Of a stretch of 52,617 nt of DNA, positions 25,103 through 34,167 are shown piece by piece. The stretch spans positions 1 to 52,617 of the forward strand of contig NZ_ALJC01000105.1 of assembly GCF_000282975.1 (NCBI RefSeq), read 5' to 3'. The DNA is from Pseudomonas psychrophila HA-4 (lineage in GTDB: Bacteria > Pseudomonadota > Gammaproteobacteria > Pseudomonadales > Pseudomonadaceae). The notes under the pieces were generated by a model, which worked only from the letters and a program-made list of their open reading frames with translations, was not told the DNA's origin and did not search any database. Numbering within the stretch: the first letter of the stretch is position 1; every line of letters starts with the position of its first letter. The translations under genes were made by a program, and so were the position numbers.

Positions 25103-26839
25103 ATGAAATTAGCCATTGTGACGGGCTGCCCTAACGGCATGGTAACCAGCGTACTGTGTGCCCGCTTGCTCGATGCTGCCGCGCAGCGTCAGGGTTGGAG
25201 CACCAGCGTTGAAGTGCATGACCCCAAACACCCGGAACGTCAGTTGTCTAAGGCAACTATCGATGAAGCCGAATGGGTGTTGCTGGTCAGCAGCACGCCG
25301 CTTGATATGCAGCGCTTTATCGGCAAACGGGTTTTTCAGAGCACCCCGGCCCAAGCTCTGCAAGACGTTGAAGCGGTGTTGCTGCGAGGTGTCAAAGAGG
25401 CTCAGGTGTATACCGCGCCTAGCGTTTCAGCTGAGGTTGCAACGGCGGCGCATACGCCAAAAATCGTTGCGATTACGGCGTGCCCGACAGGCGTGGCGCA
25501 TACCTTTATGGCGGCCGAAGCTTTGCAGCAGGCGGCCAAGCGCTTGGGTTATGAGTTGCAGGTCGAAACCCAAGGCTCTGTCGGTGCGCGCAATCCATTG
25601 AGCGCACAGGCTATCAGCGAGGCAGATGTCGTGCTGCTGGCGGCCGATATTGAAGTACCGACCGAACGCTTTGCAGGCAAAAAAATCTACCGCTGCGGCA
25701 CCGGCATTGCGCTCAAACAGGCAGAAGCCACGTTGAACAAGGCCTTAAATGAAGGCCAGCAAGAATCGGCGGCAGCGGGCGGTTCGGCCCCGGCGAAGCA
25801 AGAAAAAACCGGCGTGTATAAACACTTGCTGACGGGTGTGTCGTTCATGCTGCCGATGGTGGTGGCGGGCGGCTTGCTGATTGCTTTGTCCTTTGTGTTT
25901 GGCATTACGGCTTATAAAGAGCCGGGCACTTTGGCCGCCGCCCTGATGCAAATTGGTGGCGATGCGGCGTTCAAACTGATGGTGCCGTTGCTGGCGGGTT
26001 ACATCGCGTACTCGATTGCCGACCGTCCTGGTTTGGCGCCGGGGATGATTGGCGGCTTGTTGGCGAGCACCTTGGGTGCCGGTTTTATTGGCGGGATCAT
26101 TGCTGGCTTTATTGCCGGTTACTGCGCCAAAGCGATCAATCGTTATGCGCGGTTACCGCAGAGCCTTGAAGCGTTGAAACCGATTCTGATCATCCCGCTG
26201 TTTGCCAGCCTGTTTACCGGGCTGGTAATGATTTACGTGGTCGGTAAGCCGGTGGCCGGGATGCTCGAAGGCCTGACCCACTTCCTCGACAGCATGGGTA
26301 CCACCAACGCGATTCTGCTGGGTGTGTTGCTGGGCGGCATGATGTGCGTCGACTTGGGCGGACCGATCAACAAAGCGGCTTATGCGTTTTCGGTGGGTTT
26401 GCTGGCTTCGCAAAGTTATGCACCGATGGCCGCGACCATGGCTGCGGGCATGGTGCCGCCGATTGGCTTGGGCATTGCGACCTTGCTTGCACGGCGCAAA
26501 TTTGCGCAAACCGAGCGTGAGGCGGGCAAAGCTGCAATGGTGCTGGGGCTGTGCTTTATTTCCGAAGGGGCGATTCCGTTTGCCGCCAAAGACCCATTGC
26601 GGGTGATCCCGGCGAGCATCGTCGGGGGCGCGCTGACGGGCGCATTGTCGATGTACTTCGGCTGCAAACTGATGGCGCCGCACGGTGGCTTGTTTGTGCT
26701 GCTGATTCCGAACGCCATCAACCATGCGCTGTTGTACTTGCTGGCAATTGTGGCGGGCAGTCTGTTGACGGCGGTGGTCTATGCCGTGATCAAACGCCCG
26801 GAGCCGGTGGACATGGCGTTGGAAACGGCCAAGGCTTAA
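25103..26839 (+). CDS. fruA: Fructose PTS permease EIIB'BC
   Basis: A 578-residue membrane transporter that phosphorylates fructose at C1 during uptake. It has two EIIB-like domains: the first (IIB', residues 1-110) has Cys9 in TGCPNGM, and the second (about 120-215) has the phosphorylated Cys127 in ITACPTGVAHTF. After an Ala/Gly-rich linker, the EIIC domain (about 235-565) has some 8-10 membrane helices and the sugar-site motif in DLGGPINKAAYAF. The duplicated IIB is normal for enteric and pseudomonad FruA. The start follows AGAGGG and lies 11 bases after fruK. A long inverted repeat follows the stop. Confidence 0.96.
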   Translation: MKLAIVTGCPNGMVTSVLCARLLDAAAQRQGWSTSVEVHDPKHPERQLSKATIDEAEWVLLVSSTPLDMQRFIGKRVFQSTPAQALQDVEAVLLRGVKEAQVYTAPSVSAEVATAAHTPKIVAITACPTGVAHTFMAAEALQQAAKRLGYELQVETQGSVGARNPLSAQAISEADVVLLAADIEVPTERFAGKKIYRCGTGIALKQAEATLNKALNEGQQESAAAGGSAPAKQEKTGVYKHLLTGVSFMLPMVVAGGLLIALSFVFGITAYKEPGTLAAALMQIGGDAAFKLMVPLLAGYIAYSIADRPGLAPGMIGGLLASTLGAGFIGGIIAGFIAGYCAKAINRYARLPQSLEALKPILIIPLFASLFTGLVMIYVVGKPVAGMLEGLTHFLDSMGTTNAILLGVLLGGMMCVDLGGPINKAAYAFSVGLLASQSYAPMAATMAAGMVPPIGLGIATLLARRKFAQTEREAGKAAMVLGLCFISEGAIPFAAKDPLRVIPASIVGGALTGALSMYFGCKLMAPHGGLFVLLIPNAINHALLYLLAIVAGSLLTAVVYAVIKRPEPVDMALETAKA

Positions 26840-26847
26840 AACGCTGC

Positions 26848-26987
26848 CCTCACCCCAACCCTCTCCCGGAGGTAGAGGGAGCCGATTGGGGAAGCCTTGA
26901 GTTTTTCTGCGGTCTGAGTGTCTTGCGCCGAGTGTGAAAACAACTCGGTTAGCTCCCTCTCCCTCCGGGAGAGGGTTGGGGTGAGGG
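26848..26987. repeat. Inverted GC-rich repeat after fruA
   Basis: The arm ccctcaccccaaccctctcc (26848 on, through about 26882) is repeated in reverse complement at 26952-26987, with 69 bases between. Each arm also contains a small hairpin, ctcccgga / tccgggag. This dispersed repeat type is common in proteobacterial chromosomes, and its translation (PSPQPSPGGRG) is a familiar end of small annotated proteins. It follows fruA and covers the last codons of the DUF559 gene. Confidence 0.88.
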
Positions 26988-27362
26988 TGCTTCTAGCATT
27001 TGCTCCGCTACCCGATACACCTCTTCCAGCACGCCATTCATTTCCTCAAGCACCTGTCGGTTATTAAACCTCAACACCGTGATCCCCAAACCCTGCAAGT
27101 GATCCGTTCGACGCCAGTCGTACGCCAATTGCTCAGCCGTGAAGTGCTGACTGCCATCCAGTTCTATGGCCAGTTTCAATTCCACACAATAGAAATCCAG
27201 CACAAATGGCGGACACGGATGCTGACGGCGAAACTTTAAGCCCAGCAACTGCCTGGCCCTTAGTTTCTGCCAGACGTGCAATTCACAATCGGTTTGTTTA
27301 ACGCGCAAATGTCGAGCGAATTGGCGTTGAGTGGGGGTAGGGCGGGGCTTGCGCGGTGGCAT
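26949..27362 (-). CDS. DUF559 (Vsr/MTES-like endonuclease fold) protein, repeat-derived C-terminus
   Basis: A 137-residue protein with the DUF559 core: RQHPCPPFVLDFYCVELKLAIELDGSQH matches the PD-(D/E)XK-type fold of very-short-patch-repair-like nucleases, with LDFY, E-x-K and ELDG as probable catalytic elements, then VLRFNNRQVL as the closing strand and helix. Function is unproven; many such genes are solitary. The last 12 residues or so are translated from the inverted repeat, so the original stop has probably been lost. On the mRNA a 6-bp hairpin (CTTCAC / GTGAAG) ends one base before the ATG with the GGAA ribosome-binding site in its loop, which could limit translation. Confidence 0.8.
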   Translation of the reverse strand: MPPRKPRPTPTQRQFARHLRVKQTDCELHVWQKLRARQLLGLKFRRQHPCPPFVLDFYCVELKLAIELDGSQHFTAEQLAYDWRRTDHLQGLGITVLRFNNRQVLEEMNGVLEEVYRVAEQMLEAPSPQPSPGGRGS

Positions 27363-27407
27363 GCTTCACTTCCGTGTGAAGGGTTGATGTGCCAGATTCA
27401 GGATAGT

Positions 27408-27432
27408 GACTGCGGCCTTTAAGACCGCAGTC
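27408..27432 (-). terminator. Hairpin after piuB
   Basis: GACTGCGG and CCGCAGTC form an 8-bp stem with a 9-base loop, about 30 bases past the piuB stop on the minus strand. There is no strong T-run, so termination by this structure alone is uncertain. Confidence 0.5.
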
Positions 27433-27460
27433 GAAGCGTTAAACGATGTTGCTCGGCTTT

Positions 27461-29998
27461 TTAATACACGTCCCGGCGATAACGCCCTTGCTCAATTAGC
27501 TGTTCCACTGCCTCAGCTCCGAGCATTTCAATCAGCGCCTGATCCACACCCGATGCCATGCCTTTTAAGCTGCCGCAGATATAAATAGCCGCGCCGTCCG
27601 CCAGCCAGCGACGCACCTCATCAGCAGACTCTCGCAGGCGATCCTGCACATACACCTTGTGCGCCTGATCCCGTGAAAACGCCACGTCCAGCCGTGCCAA
27701 ATCGCCGCTGGCCAACCAGCCTTGCAGTTCATCGCGGCAATAGAAGTCGTGCGCAGCATTGCGTTCGCCAAAGAACAGCCAGTTTGGCTGCTGGCCTTGG
27801 GCAACTCGTGCCTTGAGCAAGCTGCGCAAACCCGCTAGCCCGGTGCCATTGCCCAGCAAAATCAGTGGGCAAGGCTCGGCGGGTAGGTGGAAGCCACTGT
27901 TGCGCCGCAGACGTAAGCTGATAGCCGCTCCCAGCGGCGCATGCTCGGTTAGCCAGCCCGAACCCAGGCCTAGGCTGCCATCGGCATGGCGCTCCTGACG
28001 CACGATCAGTTGCAGTACGCCATCTTGTGGAATCGAGGCGATGGAGTACTCGCGCATGTTCAGTGGGATCAAGGCATCGACCAGCGCTTGGGCGTGCAAG
28101 CCCACCAGGTGCCCGCGATTTTCTGGCAACTGGCGGCTGGCCAGTGCCTGAGCGAGGGTTTCTTGCAGGCCATCAAGGTGCACGAGGGTGTCTGCCGACA
28201 GGCCCAACCCATCGAGCAAGTGCTCGACCGCCCACTGCGACTGCCTTGGCATGACTTCAACCAGATCACCGGCCTGCCAAGTGTGGCTGGCATCGGGGGG
28301 GCTGAGCCCCAGCAAGTAAACTGCGCAACCGCTGCTGCCAGGGTTAAGCAGTTGGCGCTGTTCGAGGGTCCAGTTGTTGTAGTTCGGGGCTTGCCACATT
28401 GCGCTGGGTGTACCGCCCGTGAGTTGGCTGAGTTGTTGTTGCCAATGGTGCAGCGCTTCAGGATCGCCGCTGTCGACCTGCACCGGGGCAAACAACGACT
28501 GCGCGCCGCGCTCGCTCAGCCATTGCTGGATACGGGTCGCAAAACCGCAAAAATGCGGGTATTGACGGTCACCCAAGGCCAGAACCGAATAGTTGAGTGT
28601 GTTTAAGCCCAGCGGTTGGCCAAGTATTTTGCGTTCAAAGCCCCGTGCACTGTCAGGCGCTTCGCCGTCACCAAAGGTGCTGACCACAAACAAGGCATTG
28701 CTGGCTTGCTGTAAATCTTCTTCGCTGACGGCTGCTAGCGGCTGAACGCGCACCGGCAAGCCTGCTGCCTGCAATTGCCCGGCGGTCTGCCAAGCCAACT
28801 GCTCGGCAAAACCACTTTGACTGGCAAAGCCGATCAACCAGGACGGCGCATCGCTGCTGGCAGCGCAAAACCCTTGGCGCGCGTGTTTGACTTGACGCTT
28901 TTTACGGCGGCGGTCCAGGTACAGCAGCCAGCCTGTAATAAAGAACAGCGGCATAGTCAGGCTGGCGATGGTCACTACCACACGCCCGATAACGCCCCAG
29001 TAGCTGCCGGTATGCAGGGCGTAAATGCTGGTCAGCAATTGCGCTGTGTAGCGCTTGTCGTCATAACGTTCGACCTTTTTTACAGCGCCGTTGGCCGGGT
29101 CGAGCATGATCTGGTTGAAGGCACGCTCGTGAGGTGAACTCTTCAACAGGTAGAAGACGGTCGCGGGCTGGCCGGCAGCAGGCGGCATACGCACGTTGTA
29201 CATGCTGAGGTCTGGCCCGGCAGTTTTTTGGATGCTGGCCCAGATCGCCTCATAGTCAGCGACCGGCGCTACGCCGCTAGCCCCCGGCGGGGCGCCGCGT
29301 CCGCCCTTGCGTTGCTCGCCTTTTGGTGTATCCGAGAAGAGTTTTTGCAGGCCTTGGTTGTACCACTCGTAGGACCAAGACAAGCCGGTCAGTGCCGACA
29401 TCAGGTAGATAATCAGGCACCAGGTGCCCGCCACTGAGTGCAGATCCCAATTAAAGCTGCGGCCTTTTTTCGCCCAGTCCAGGGTCAACCAGACGCGCCA
29501 GTTCAGTGCATTACGTGGCCAGCGCAGGTACAGGCCCGACAGGCAGAAAAACAGCAGCATCAGGGTACACGCCCCGGTGATCTGGCGGCCGGTATCGCCG
29601 ATAGCCAGAAAACGGTGCAGTTGCAGCATCAGATTAAAGAAGCCCAAGCCACTGACGTCGCCCTGATAGTCGCCGGTGTACGGGTCTACATAACGCAGTT
29701 GGCCGCGCCGTTCACCCGGTGGCGCGGTGAAAAAGATCCGTGAGGCGCTGTCACTGTCGACGCCGACCCAGAGCATGGCCACTTGCTTGCCTTCGGTGGC
29801 CTCGACCTTGCGCACCAGTTCAGCAGGCGGCAGTACGCCACTGTCGCGTTTTTCGACCTTGAGCACGGTGGGGTTGAGCAAGTCCAGCAACTCGTCCTGA
29901 AAGGACACGATCGCGCCAGTTATCCCCATTAAGGCCAGGATCAACCCTGCGGTTATCCCGAAAAACCAATGCAGCTGGAACAGGGTTTTCTTAAACAC
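27461..29998 (-). CDS. piuB: PepSY-flavodoxin-FAD/NADPH reductase fusion, PiuB-like; GTG start
   Basis: An 845-residue inner-membrane oxidoreductase, probably a cytoplasmic reductase for iron brought in by the neighbouring receptor. Residues 1-380 are a PepSY_TM module with about four membrane helices (TLFQLHWFFGITAGLILALMG at the N-terminus). Residues 390-530 are a flavodoxin-like FMN domain (FASQSGFAEQ, VVSTFGDGEAPDSARGFE, LALGDRQYPHF). Residues 540-845 are a ferredoxin-NADP reductase-type half with REYSIAS for FAD, LLGNGTGLAGLR for NADPH and ICGSLKGMA at the end. The organisation matches P. aeruginosa PiuB (PA4513) next to piuA. The start is GTG at 29998 with AAGG upstream. Electron acceptor not proven. 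Confidence 0.88.
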   Translation of the reverse strand: MFKKTLFQLHWFFGITAGLILALMGITGAIVSFQDELLDLLNPTVLKVEKRDSGVLPPAELVRKVEATEGKQVAMLWVGVDSDSASRIFFTAPPGERRGQLRYVDPYTGDYQGDVSGLGFFNLMLQLHRFLAIGDTGRQITGACTLMLLFFCLSGLYLRWPRNALNWRVWLTLDWAKKGRSFNWDLHSVAGTWCLIIYLMSALTGLSWSYEWYNQGLQKLFSDTPKGEQRKGGRGAPPGASGVAPVADYEAIWASIQKTAGPDLSMYNVRMPPAAGQPATVFYLLKSSPHERAFNQIMLDPANGAVKKVERYDDKRYTAQLLTSIYALHTGSYWGVIGRVVVTIASLTMPLFFITGWLLYLDRRRKKRQVKHARQGFCAASSDAPSWLIGFASQSGFAEQLAWQTAGQLQAAGLPVRVQPLAAVSEEDLQQASNALFVVSTFGDGEAPDSARGFERKILGQPLGLNTLNYSVLALGDRQYPHFCGFATRIQQWLSERGAQSLFAPVQVDSGDPEALHHWQQQLSQLTGGTPSAMWQAPNYNNWTLEQRQLLNPGSSGCAVYLLGLSPPDASHTWQAGDLVEVMPRQSQWAVEHLLDGLGLSADTLVHLDGLQETLAQALASRQLPENRGHLVGLHAQALVDALIPLNMREYSIASIPQDGVLQLIVRQERHADGSLGLGSGWLTEHAPLGAAISLRLRRNSGFHLPAEPCPLILLGNGTGLAGLRSLLKARVAQGQQPNWLFFGERNAAHDFYCRDELQGWLASGDLARLDVAFSRDQAHKVYVQDRLRESADEVRRWLADGAAIYICGSLKGMASGVDQALIEMLGAEAVEQLIEQGRYRRDVY

Positions 29999-30067
29999 GA
30001 CGACCGCCTTGCTCGTTCAGTTGAATACTTCGCGGCGCATTATGCCGCGTCCTTCTTTTTACACACA

Positions 30068-30098
30068 AAAGCCCCGACCACTGAATGGCCGGGGCTTT
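30068..30098 (-). terminator. Terminator downstream of piuA
   Basis: The stem aaagccccg-a-cca / tgg-c-cggggcttt, with one mismatch and a 5-base loop, lies 27 bases after the piuA stop on the minus strand. The following TTTT and a further T-run at 30054-30060 fit a rho-independent terminator in that direction, separating piuA from piuB. Confidence 0.8.
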
Positions 30099-30124
30099 AC
30101 ACGACTTAACGACGTAACGTCAGC

Positions 30125-32419
30125 TTAGAAGTGGAAGCTGGTGGTTAACAAGGCTGTACGGCCCGCCGCCTGATTGGCGAAGTGCGAAGCGTAGGCTTTG
30201 TCGTAGTACGTTTTGTCGGTCAGGTTTTGTACGTTCAGTTGCAGGTCGATGTTTTTGGTCAGTTTGTAGCTGGCCATCGCATCGAAGCGAGTGTAAGAGG
30301 GCACATAAACGGTGTTAGCCGTGTCGCCGTACACTTTGTCCACATAGTACGCACCGCCGCCGATGGTCAGTTTTGGCATGACTTCATAGGTTGTCCACAG
30401 GCTAAAGCTGTTTTTCGGTGTGTTGGGCATTTCGTTGCCCTTGTCCGAACCGGCACTTACCACCCCGTTACGGCCTTTCAAGCCCGAATCAACCAGCTCG
30501 CTTTTCAGGTAGCTGTAGCCTGCAAACACTTGCCACTTGTCGGTGATTTTGCCGCTGGCAGACAGTTCGATACCGTCAACACGGGACTCACCGGCGTTTT
30601 GGTAAGTGAATGCGTCAGTTAGAACACGGGTGTTCTTCTTCTCGGTACGGAATACCGCAGCGGTCAAGGACAGGCGGTCATTAAGCACGTCCCACTTGGT
30701 GCCCAATTCATAGTTAACGGTTTCTTCAGGGTCCAGGTCGCTTACGCTGTTGGTGGTGACCAGTGGATTGCCTTCTGCACCCTCGCCAACCAGTGCGCCG
30801 GGTGGTGTGGCCGATGTGGCGTAGGAGGCGTAAACGCTGCCGTTATCCAGCGGTTTCCACACCAGACCTGCTTGCCAGTTGAAGAAGTTGCTGTCGTTTT
30901 TGGCTTTGCTGCGGCCCTTTGCTGCGTTGGTGTTTGCGGTGGTATCAAACTGGTCGTAACGCAGGCCCGCGTTAAGCAGCCACTTTGGATCGAGTTCTAG
31001 GGTGTTAAACACGTAAGCCGCTTTGGTCACACCCACGGTGTTGGTGCCGTAGTAGTTACGGTCAGTGGTGCCGATAAACTGGTCGCCGGGGTTCGGGTTG
31101 GACAACGATGTGCACTGGCCGCCGCTGTTACCGACCATGCCGGGTGTGCAGCCGTCAGGTTTCGGGTTGCTGTTCGGGTTTACGGTGTAGCCGCTGACGC
31201 GGGTTTCTTCGCGAGTGAACTCAATACCCGTGGAGTAGGTGTTTTTGAAACCCATCACGTTGAAGTTGCCGAACAGATCGGTCTGGTTGGTGGTGGTTTC
31301 GGTGGTCGACACACGGGTGTTGGCACGACGCCATACAGTGCCGTATTGGTTGACGTTGTGCTGGCTGTCGTCTGGCTGGGTGAGGATGTAGTCCTGACCG
31401 GTGTTGCCGTGACGGAAGGTGTTCTTCACAGTCATCGCGTCACTCAGATCGTGCTCGAACGACAGGGTGCTGATGTCTGCGCGGGTTTTGCGGAAGTCAC
31501 GGTCTTTAAGGCCGTAGAAGTTGCTGCTGTTGCCTCCATCATCTGGCTTGTCGTGTACGTGAGCGGCTGTTTTAGAGGCGCTGCCGTAACCGTAGGGAAT
31601 GCCCGAGTCCGGTAGGTCATTGCTTTCCAAATGGTAGTAACTGATGTTCAGGCGAGTTTCAGTGCCCAGGCCGAAGGTCAGCGACGGCGCCACGCCCCAG
31701 CGGTCGTAGTTGATCGATTGACGACCGGCAACGTTTTGCTCATGGCTCATCAGGTTCAAGCGGAACGCTGCGGTGTCCAGGAACTGGCGGTTAATGTCCA
31801 CGGTGTAGCGGCGGGTCTGGTCCGAGCCGTAAGTGAAACCGCCGTTGAGGAAGTCACCCAACTTTGGGGTCTTGCTCACTAGGTTCAAGCTACCGCCCGC
31901 CGAGCCGCGACCTCCGAAAGATGAGTTCGGACCTTTGCTGACTTCGACGGATTCAATGTCGAAAATTTCGCGGGTCTGGCCGCCAGTGTCACGCACGCCG
32001 TCGAGGTAGGTGTCGCCTTGGGCGTCAAAACCACGAATGAAAGGACGGTCGCCTTGCGGGTTGCCGCCTTCGCCTGCGCCGAAGGTCACCCCCGGAACGG
32101 TGCGCAGTGCGTCTTGCAGCGAAGTGGCTGCGGTGTCTTGCAGCACTTGTTGAGGAATCACGGTGACGGACCGCGGGGTGTCGACCAGTGGCGCAGTGTA
32201 TTTTTGCGAGCTGCCTTTGTCGGTCTGATAAGACTGCTGCGTTTGCTCACCCGAGACCGTGGTCGCGCCAAGAGAAATACTGTTGCTCTGAACGTTACTG
32301 TCAGTGCTTTCAGCGGCTTGAGCCAGATGCCCAGCCGAGGTTGCAGTCATTGCAACGCCGATGGCCGAAGCCAGCAAACGCGGTGAGCTGACCGGTATTT
32401 TTATGAGTTGGCGCGACAT
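30125..32419 (-). CDS. piuA: TonB-dependent siderophore receptor, PiuA-like
   Basis: A 764-residue outer-membrane receptor. The signal peptide (to about residue 40, ending GHLAQA-AES) is followed by a plug domain with TPRSVTVIPQQVLQDTAATSLQDALRTVPGVTF and the IESVEVSKGPNSSFGGRGSAGGSLN block, then a 22-strand barrel ending in LLTTSFHF with a terminal Phe. No signalling (STN) domain precedes the plug, so it is not a direct sigma-factor regulator. In P. aeruginosa, PiuA imports catechol-type siderophores and siderophore-cephalosporins. ATG at 32419 has AAGGA about 9 bases upstream; the 21 codons before it are not a signal sequence. It is divergent from piuC, with Fur-box-like sites between. Confidence 0.92.
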   Translation of the reverse strand: MSRQLIKIPVSSPRLLASAIGVAMTATSAGHLAQAAESTDSNVQSNSISLGATTVSGEQTQQSYQTDKGSSQKYTAPLVDTPRSVTVIPQQVLQDTAATSLQDALRTVPGVTFGAGEGGNPQGDRPFIRGFDAQGDTYLDGVRDTGGQTREIFDIESVEVSKGPNSSFGGRGSAGGSLNLVSKTPKLGDFLNGGFTYGSDQTRRYTVDINRQFLDTAAFRLNLMSHEQNVAGRQSINYDRWGVAPSLTFGLGTETRLNISYYHLESNDLPDSGIPYGYGSASKTAAHVHDKPDDGGNSSNFYGLKDRDFRKTRADISTLSFEHDLSDAMTVKNTFRHGNTGQDYILTQPDDSQHNVNQYGTVWRRANTRVSTTETTTNQTDLFGNFNVMGFKNTYSTGIEFTREETRVSGYTVNPNSNPKPDGCTPGMVGNSGGQCTSLSNPNPGDQFIGTTDRNYYGTNTVGVTKAAYVFNTLELDPKWLLNAGLRYDQFDTTANTNAAKGRSKAKNDSNFFNWQAGLVWKPLDNGSVYASYATSATPPGALVGEGAEGNPLVTTNSVSDLDPEETVNYELGTKWDVLNDRLSLTAAVFRTEKKNTRVLTDAFTYQNAGESRVDGIELSASGKITDKWQVFAGYSYLKSELVDSGLKGRNGVVSAGSDKGNEMPNTPKNSFSLWTTYEVMPKLTIGGGAYYVDKVYGDTANTVYVPSYTRFDAMASYKLTKNIDLQLNVQNLTDKTYYDKAYASHFANQAAGRTALLTTSFHF

Positions 32420-32484
32420 TTGAAAATTCCTTCCCCCAGAATTTGAGTCGCGGAATATAGTGCAAACAATTCTGCCTATCAATT

Positions 32485-32604
32485 GAGAGGGATTACTATT
32501 CGCGCTAAATTTACAATCTTTACAGTTTGGCTTAACGGTTTTTTCACACTCGTTCGTCTACCGGGTTCTTAACAAGGTTTTACATAATCAATAAGAATCA
32601 ATAC
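32485..32604. promoter_or_regulatory. piuA-piuC divergent region with Fur-box-like sites
   Basis: Two candidate ferric-uptake-regulator sites lie in the 219-base gap. One is GAGAGGGATTACTATTCGC (32485-32503), 11 of 19 identical to the Fur consensus by my count and 66 bases before piuA. The other is AATCAATAAGAATCAATAC (32586-32604), a direct repeat of AATCAATA about 35 bases before piuC. Iron control of these genes is established in P. aeruginosa; the exact sites here are a visual guess. Confidence 0.45.
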
Positions 32605-32638
32605 CATCGGCATCCTTTTCCTAATCAGGTACCGCGCC

Positions 32639-33319
32639 ATGTTGCTGCATATTCCCGGCTTGTTTTCCCGTGAAGAAGTGCAGCGCATTCGCGAGGCGCT
32701 GACGCAGACGGAATGGGCCGACGGCAAAATCACTGCCGGGTTTCAGTCCGCCAAAGCCAAACACAATCTGCAATTACCCGAAGGCCATCCGCTCGCCAAA
32801 GAAATCGGCGCGGCGATGATTGATCGGCTGTGGAAAAATCCGCTGTTCATGTCGGCCGCCTTGCCGCACAAGGTCTTCCCGCCGCTGGTGAACTGCTACA
32901 CGGGGGGCGGCAGCTTCGATTTCCATATCGACAACGCCGTGCGCCAGCCCAAAGGCAGTCAGGAGCGCGTGCGTACGGATTTGTCCGCGACCCTGTTTTT
33001 CAGCGATCCCGAGGACTATGACGGCGGCGAGTTGGTGATTCAGGACACGTACGGCGTGCAGCAGGTCAAGTTCCCGGCGGGCGACATGGTGCTGTACCCC
33101 GGCACCAGTTTGCACAAGGTCAACGCCGTCACCCGTGGCGCCCGTTTTGCGTCATTTTTCTGGACCCAAAGCCTGGTGCGGGAAGACAGCCAGCGCACCT
33201 TGCTGTTTGAGATGGACAGCGCGATCCAGCAACTGACCCGCGACGTGCCGGATCATCCCGCGCTGGTGCAACTCACGGGCACCTATCACAACCTGTTGCG
33301 TCGCTGGGTTGAGGTGTAA
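32639..33319 (+). CDS. piuC: Fe(II)/2-oxoglutarate-dependent dioxygenase PiuC (PKHD-type hydroxylase)
   Basis: A 226-residue cytoplasmic prolyl-4-hydroxylase-like enzyme. The iron triad is His96, Asp98 (FHIDNAV) and His159 (SLHKV), with Arg169 placed to hold 2-oxoglutarate. The C-terminal part (NLLRRW) is typical of the YbiX/PiuC family. Its substrate is unknown; it is iron-regulated and always close to a siderophore receptor, so a role in iron release or control of receptor function is suspected. ATG at 32639 has only a weak AGG upstream. The Sel1 gene follows after 3 bases. Confidence 0.93.
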   Translation: MLLHIPGLFSREEVQRIREALTQTEWADGKITAGFQSAKAKHNLQLPEGHPLAKEIGAAMIDRLWKNPLFMSAALPHKVFPPLVNCYTGGGSFDFHIDNAVRQPKGSQERVRTDLSATLFFSDPEDYDGGELVIQDTYGVQQVKFPAGDMVLYPGTSLHKVNAVTRGARFASFFWTQSLVREDSQRTLLFEMDSAIQQLTRDVPDHPALVQLTGTYHNLLRRWVEV

Positions 33320-33322
33320 GTC

Positions 33323-34084
33323 ATGAGTTTCCAATTACGGCGCGAAGAAGTGCTCAACGGCGAGCAGCTCAAAACCATGCTCGCGGAAAATCCGGCGCGT
33401 GCGGCACAGGCTATTTTGATGGCTGCCAAGCAAGGCATCGTTGAGGGTCAGGCGTTACTGGGGCAGATTCTGCTCGATGGGCAGGGCATTGAGCGCGACG
33501 TGCCGTTGGCCTTTCGCTGGTTTGGGATTGCCGCCAACGGCGGGCACTTAATGGCGCGCAACATGCTCGGGCGCTGCCTTGAACATGGTTGGGGCTGCAG
33601 CGCCGATGAGCGGGCGGCCGCCAGTCATTATCGAATGGCGGCTCAGGGCGGGCTCGATTGGGGGCTGTACAACTACGCCAACTTGCTGGCGACCGGGCGC
33701 GGAGTGGTGCAAGACCAGTACGCTGCGTTCGCGCTGTACCGTGAGGCGGCACATTTGGGGCACGCCAAGTCGATGAACTTGCTGGGGCGTTACCTTGAAG
33801 ACGGTCGTTATTGCCCGGCAGATCTGCAGACGGCGCGCCTGTGGTATGAACGCTCTGCCCACGCCGGGGATTTTCGTGGGCAATTCAGCCACGCCGCGGT
33901 GTTGGCCGAGCAGGGCAACGTCGAAGGCGCTCTGCATTGGCTTGAGTGCGCGTTGGCAATCGGCAATCTCAATTTTTTGCGGGTAAGCCGCGCGGCGCTG
34001 CTTGAGGCCAAAGAACCTGCGGTTCGAGCAATGGGTGAGATGTATCAAGCGCGAATAAATACCTTTTCAAGTAAAGAGGTATAG
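33323..34084 (+). CDS. Sel1-repeat (TPR-like) protein
   Basis: A 253-residue protein made of about five Sel1-like repeats, for example GQALLGQILLDGQGIERDVPLAFRWF and GHLMARNMLGRCLEHGWGC, each a helix pair with the A-x-x-x-L-G / A-x-x-W-x pattern. Such solenoids bind other proteins. No signal peptide, so probably cytoplasmic. It is 3 bases behind piuC, as is its counterpart PA4516 in P. aeruginosa, so it belongs to the same iron-regulated operon. Partner unknown. Confidence 0.87.
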   Translation: MSFQLRREEVLNGEQLKTMLAENPARAAQAILMAAKQGIVEGQALLGQILLDGQGIERDVPLAFRWFGIAANGGHLMARNMLGRCLEHGWGCSADERAAASHYRMAAQGGLDWGLYNYANLLATGRGVVQDQYAAFALYREAAHLGHAKSMNLLGRYLEDGRYCPADLQTARLWYERSAHAGDFRGQFSHAAVLAEQGNVEGALHWLECALAIGNLNFLRVSRAALLEAKEPAVRAMGEMYQARINTFSSKEV

Positions 34085-34140
34085 CCGGGGTTAGTTTGTT
34101 TTGAGCAATGCTCCTCGATGGCATTAAAGTGTTTTCGGGA

Positions 34141-34167
34141 GGTGCTGTACAGGACCGGGTTTTTTTC
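34141..34167 (+). terminator. Possible terminator after the Sel1 gene
   Basis: An imperfect hairpin, GGTgCTG / CAGgACC around a short loop, is followed by GGG and a run of seven T. It would end the piuC operon before the AT-rich toxin pair. The stem has a mismatch and a very small loop, so this is tentative. Confidence 0.4.

Noticed and set aside
26153..26725. 190-codon minus-strand frame rich in His and Gln
   Set aside because: Shadow of the fruA EIIC domain; composition is that of a complement of hydrophobic codons.
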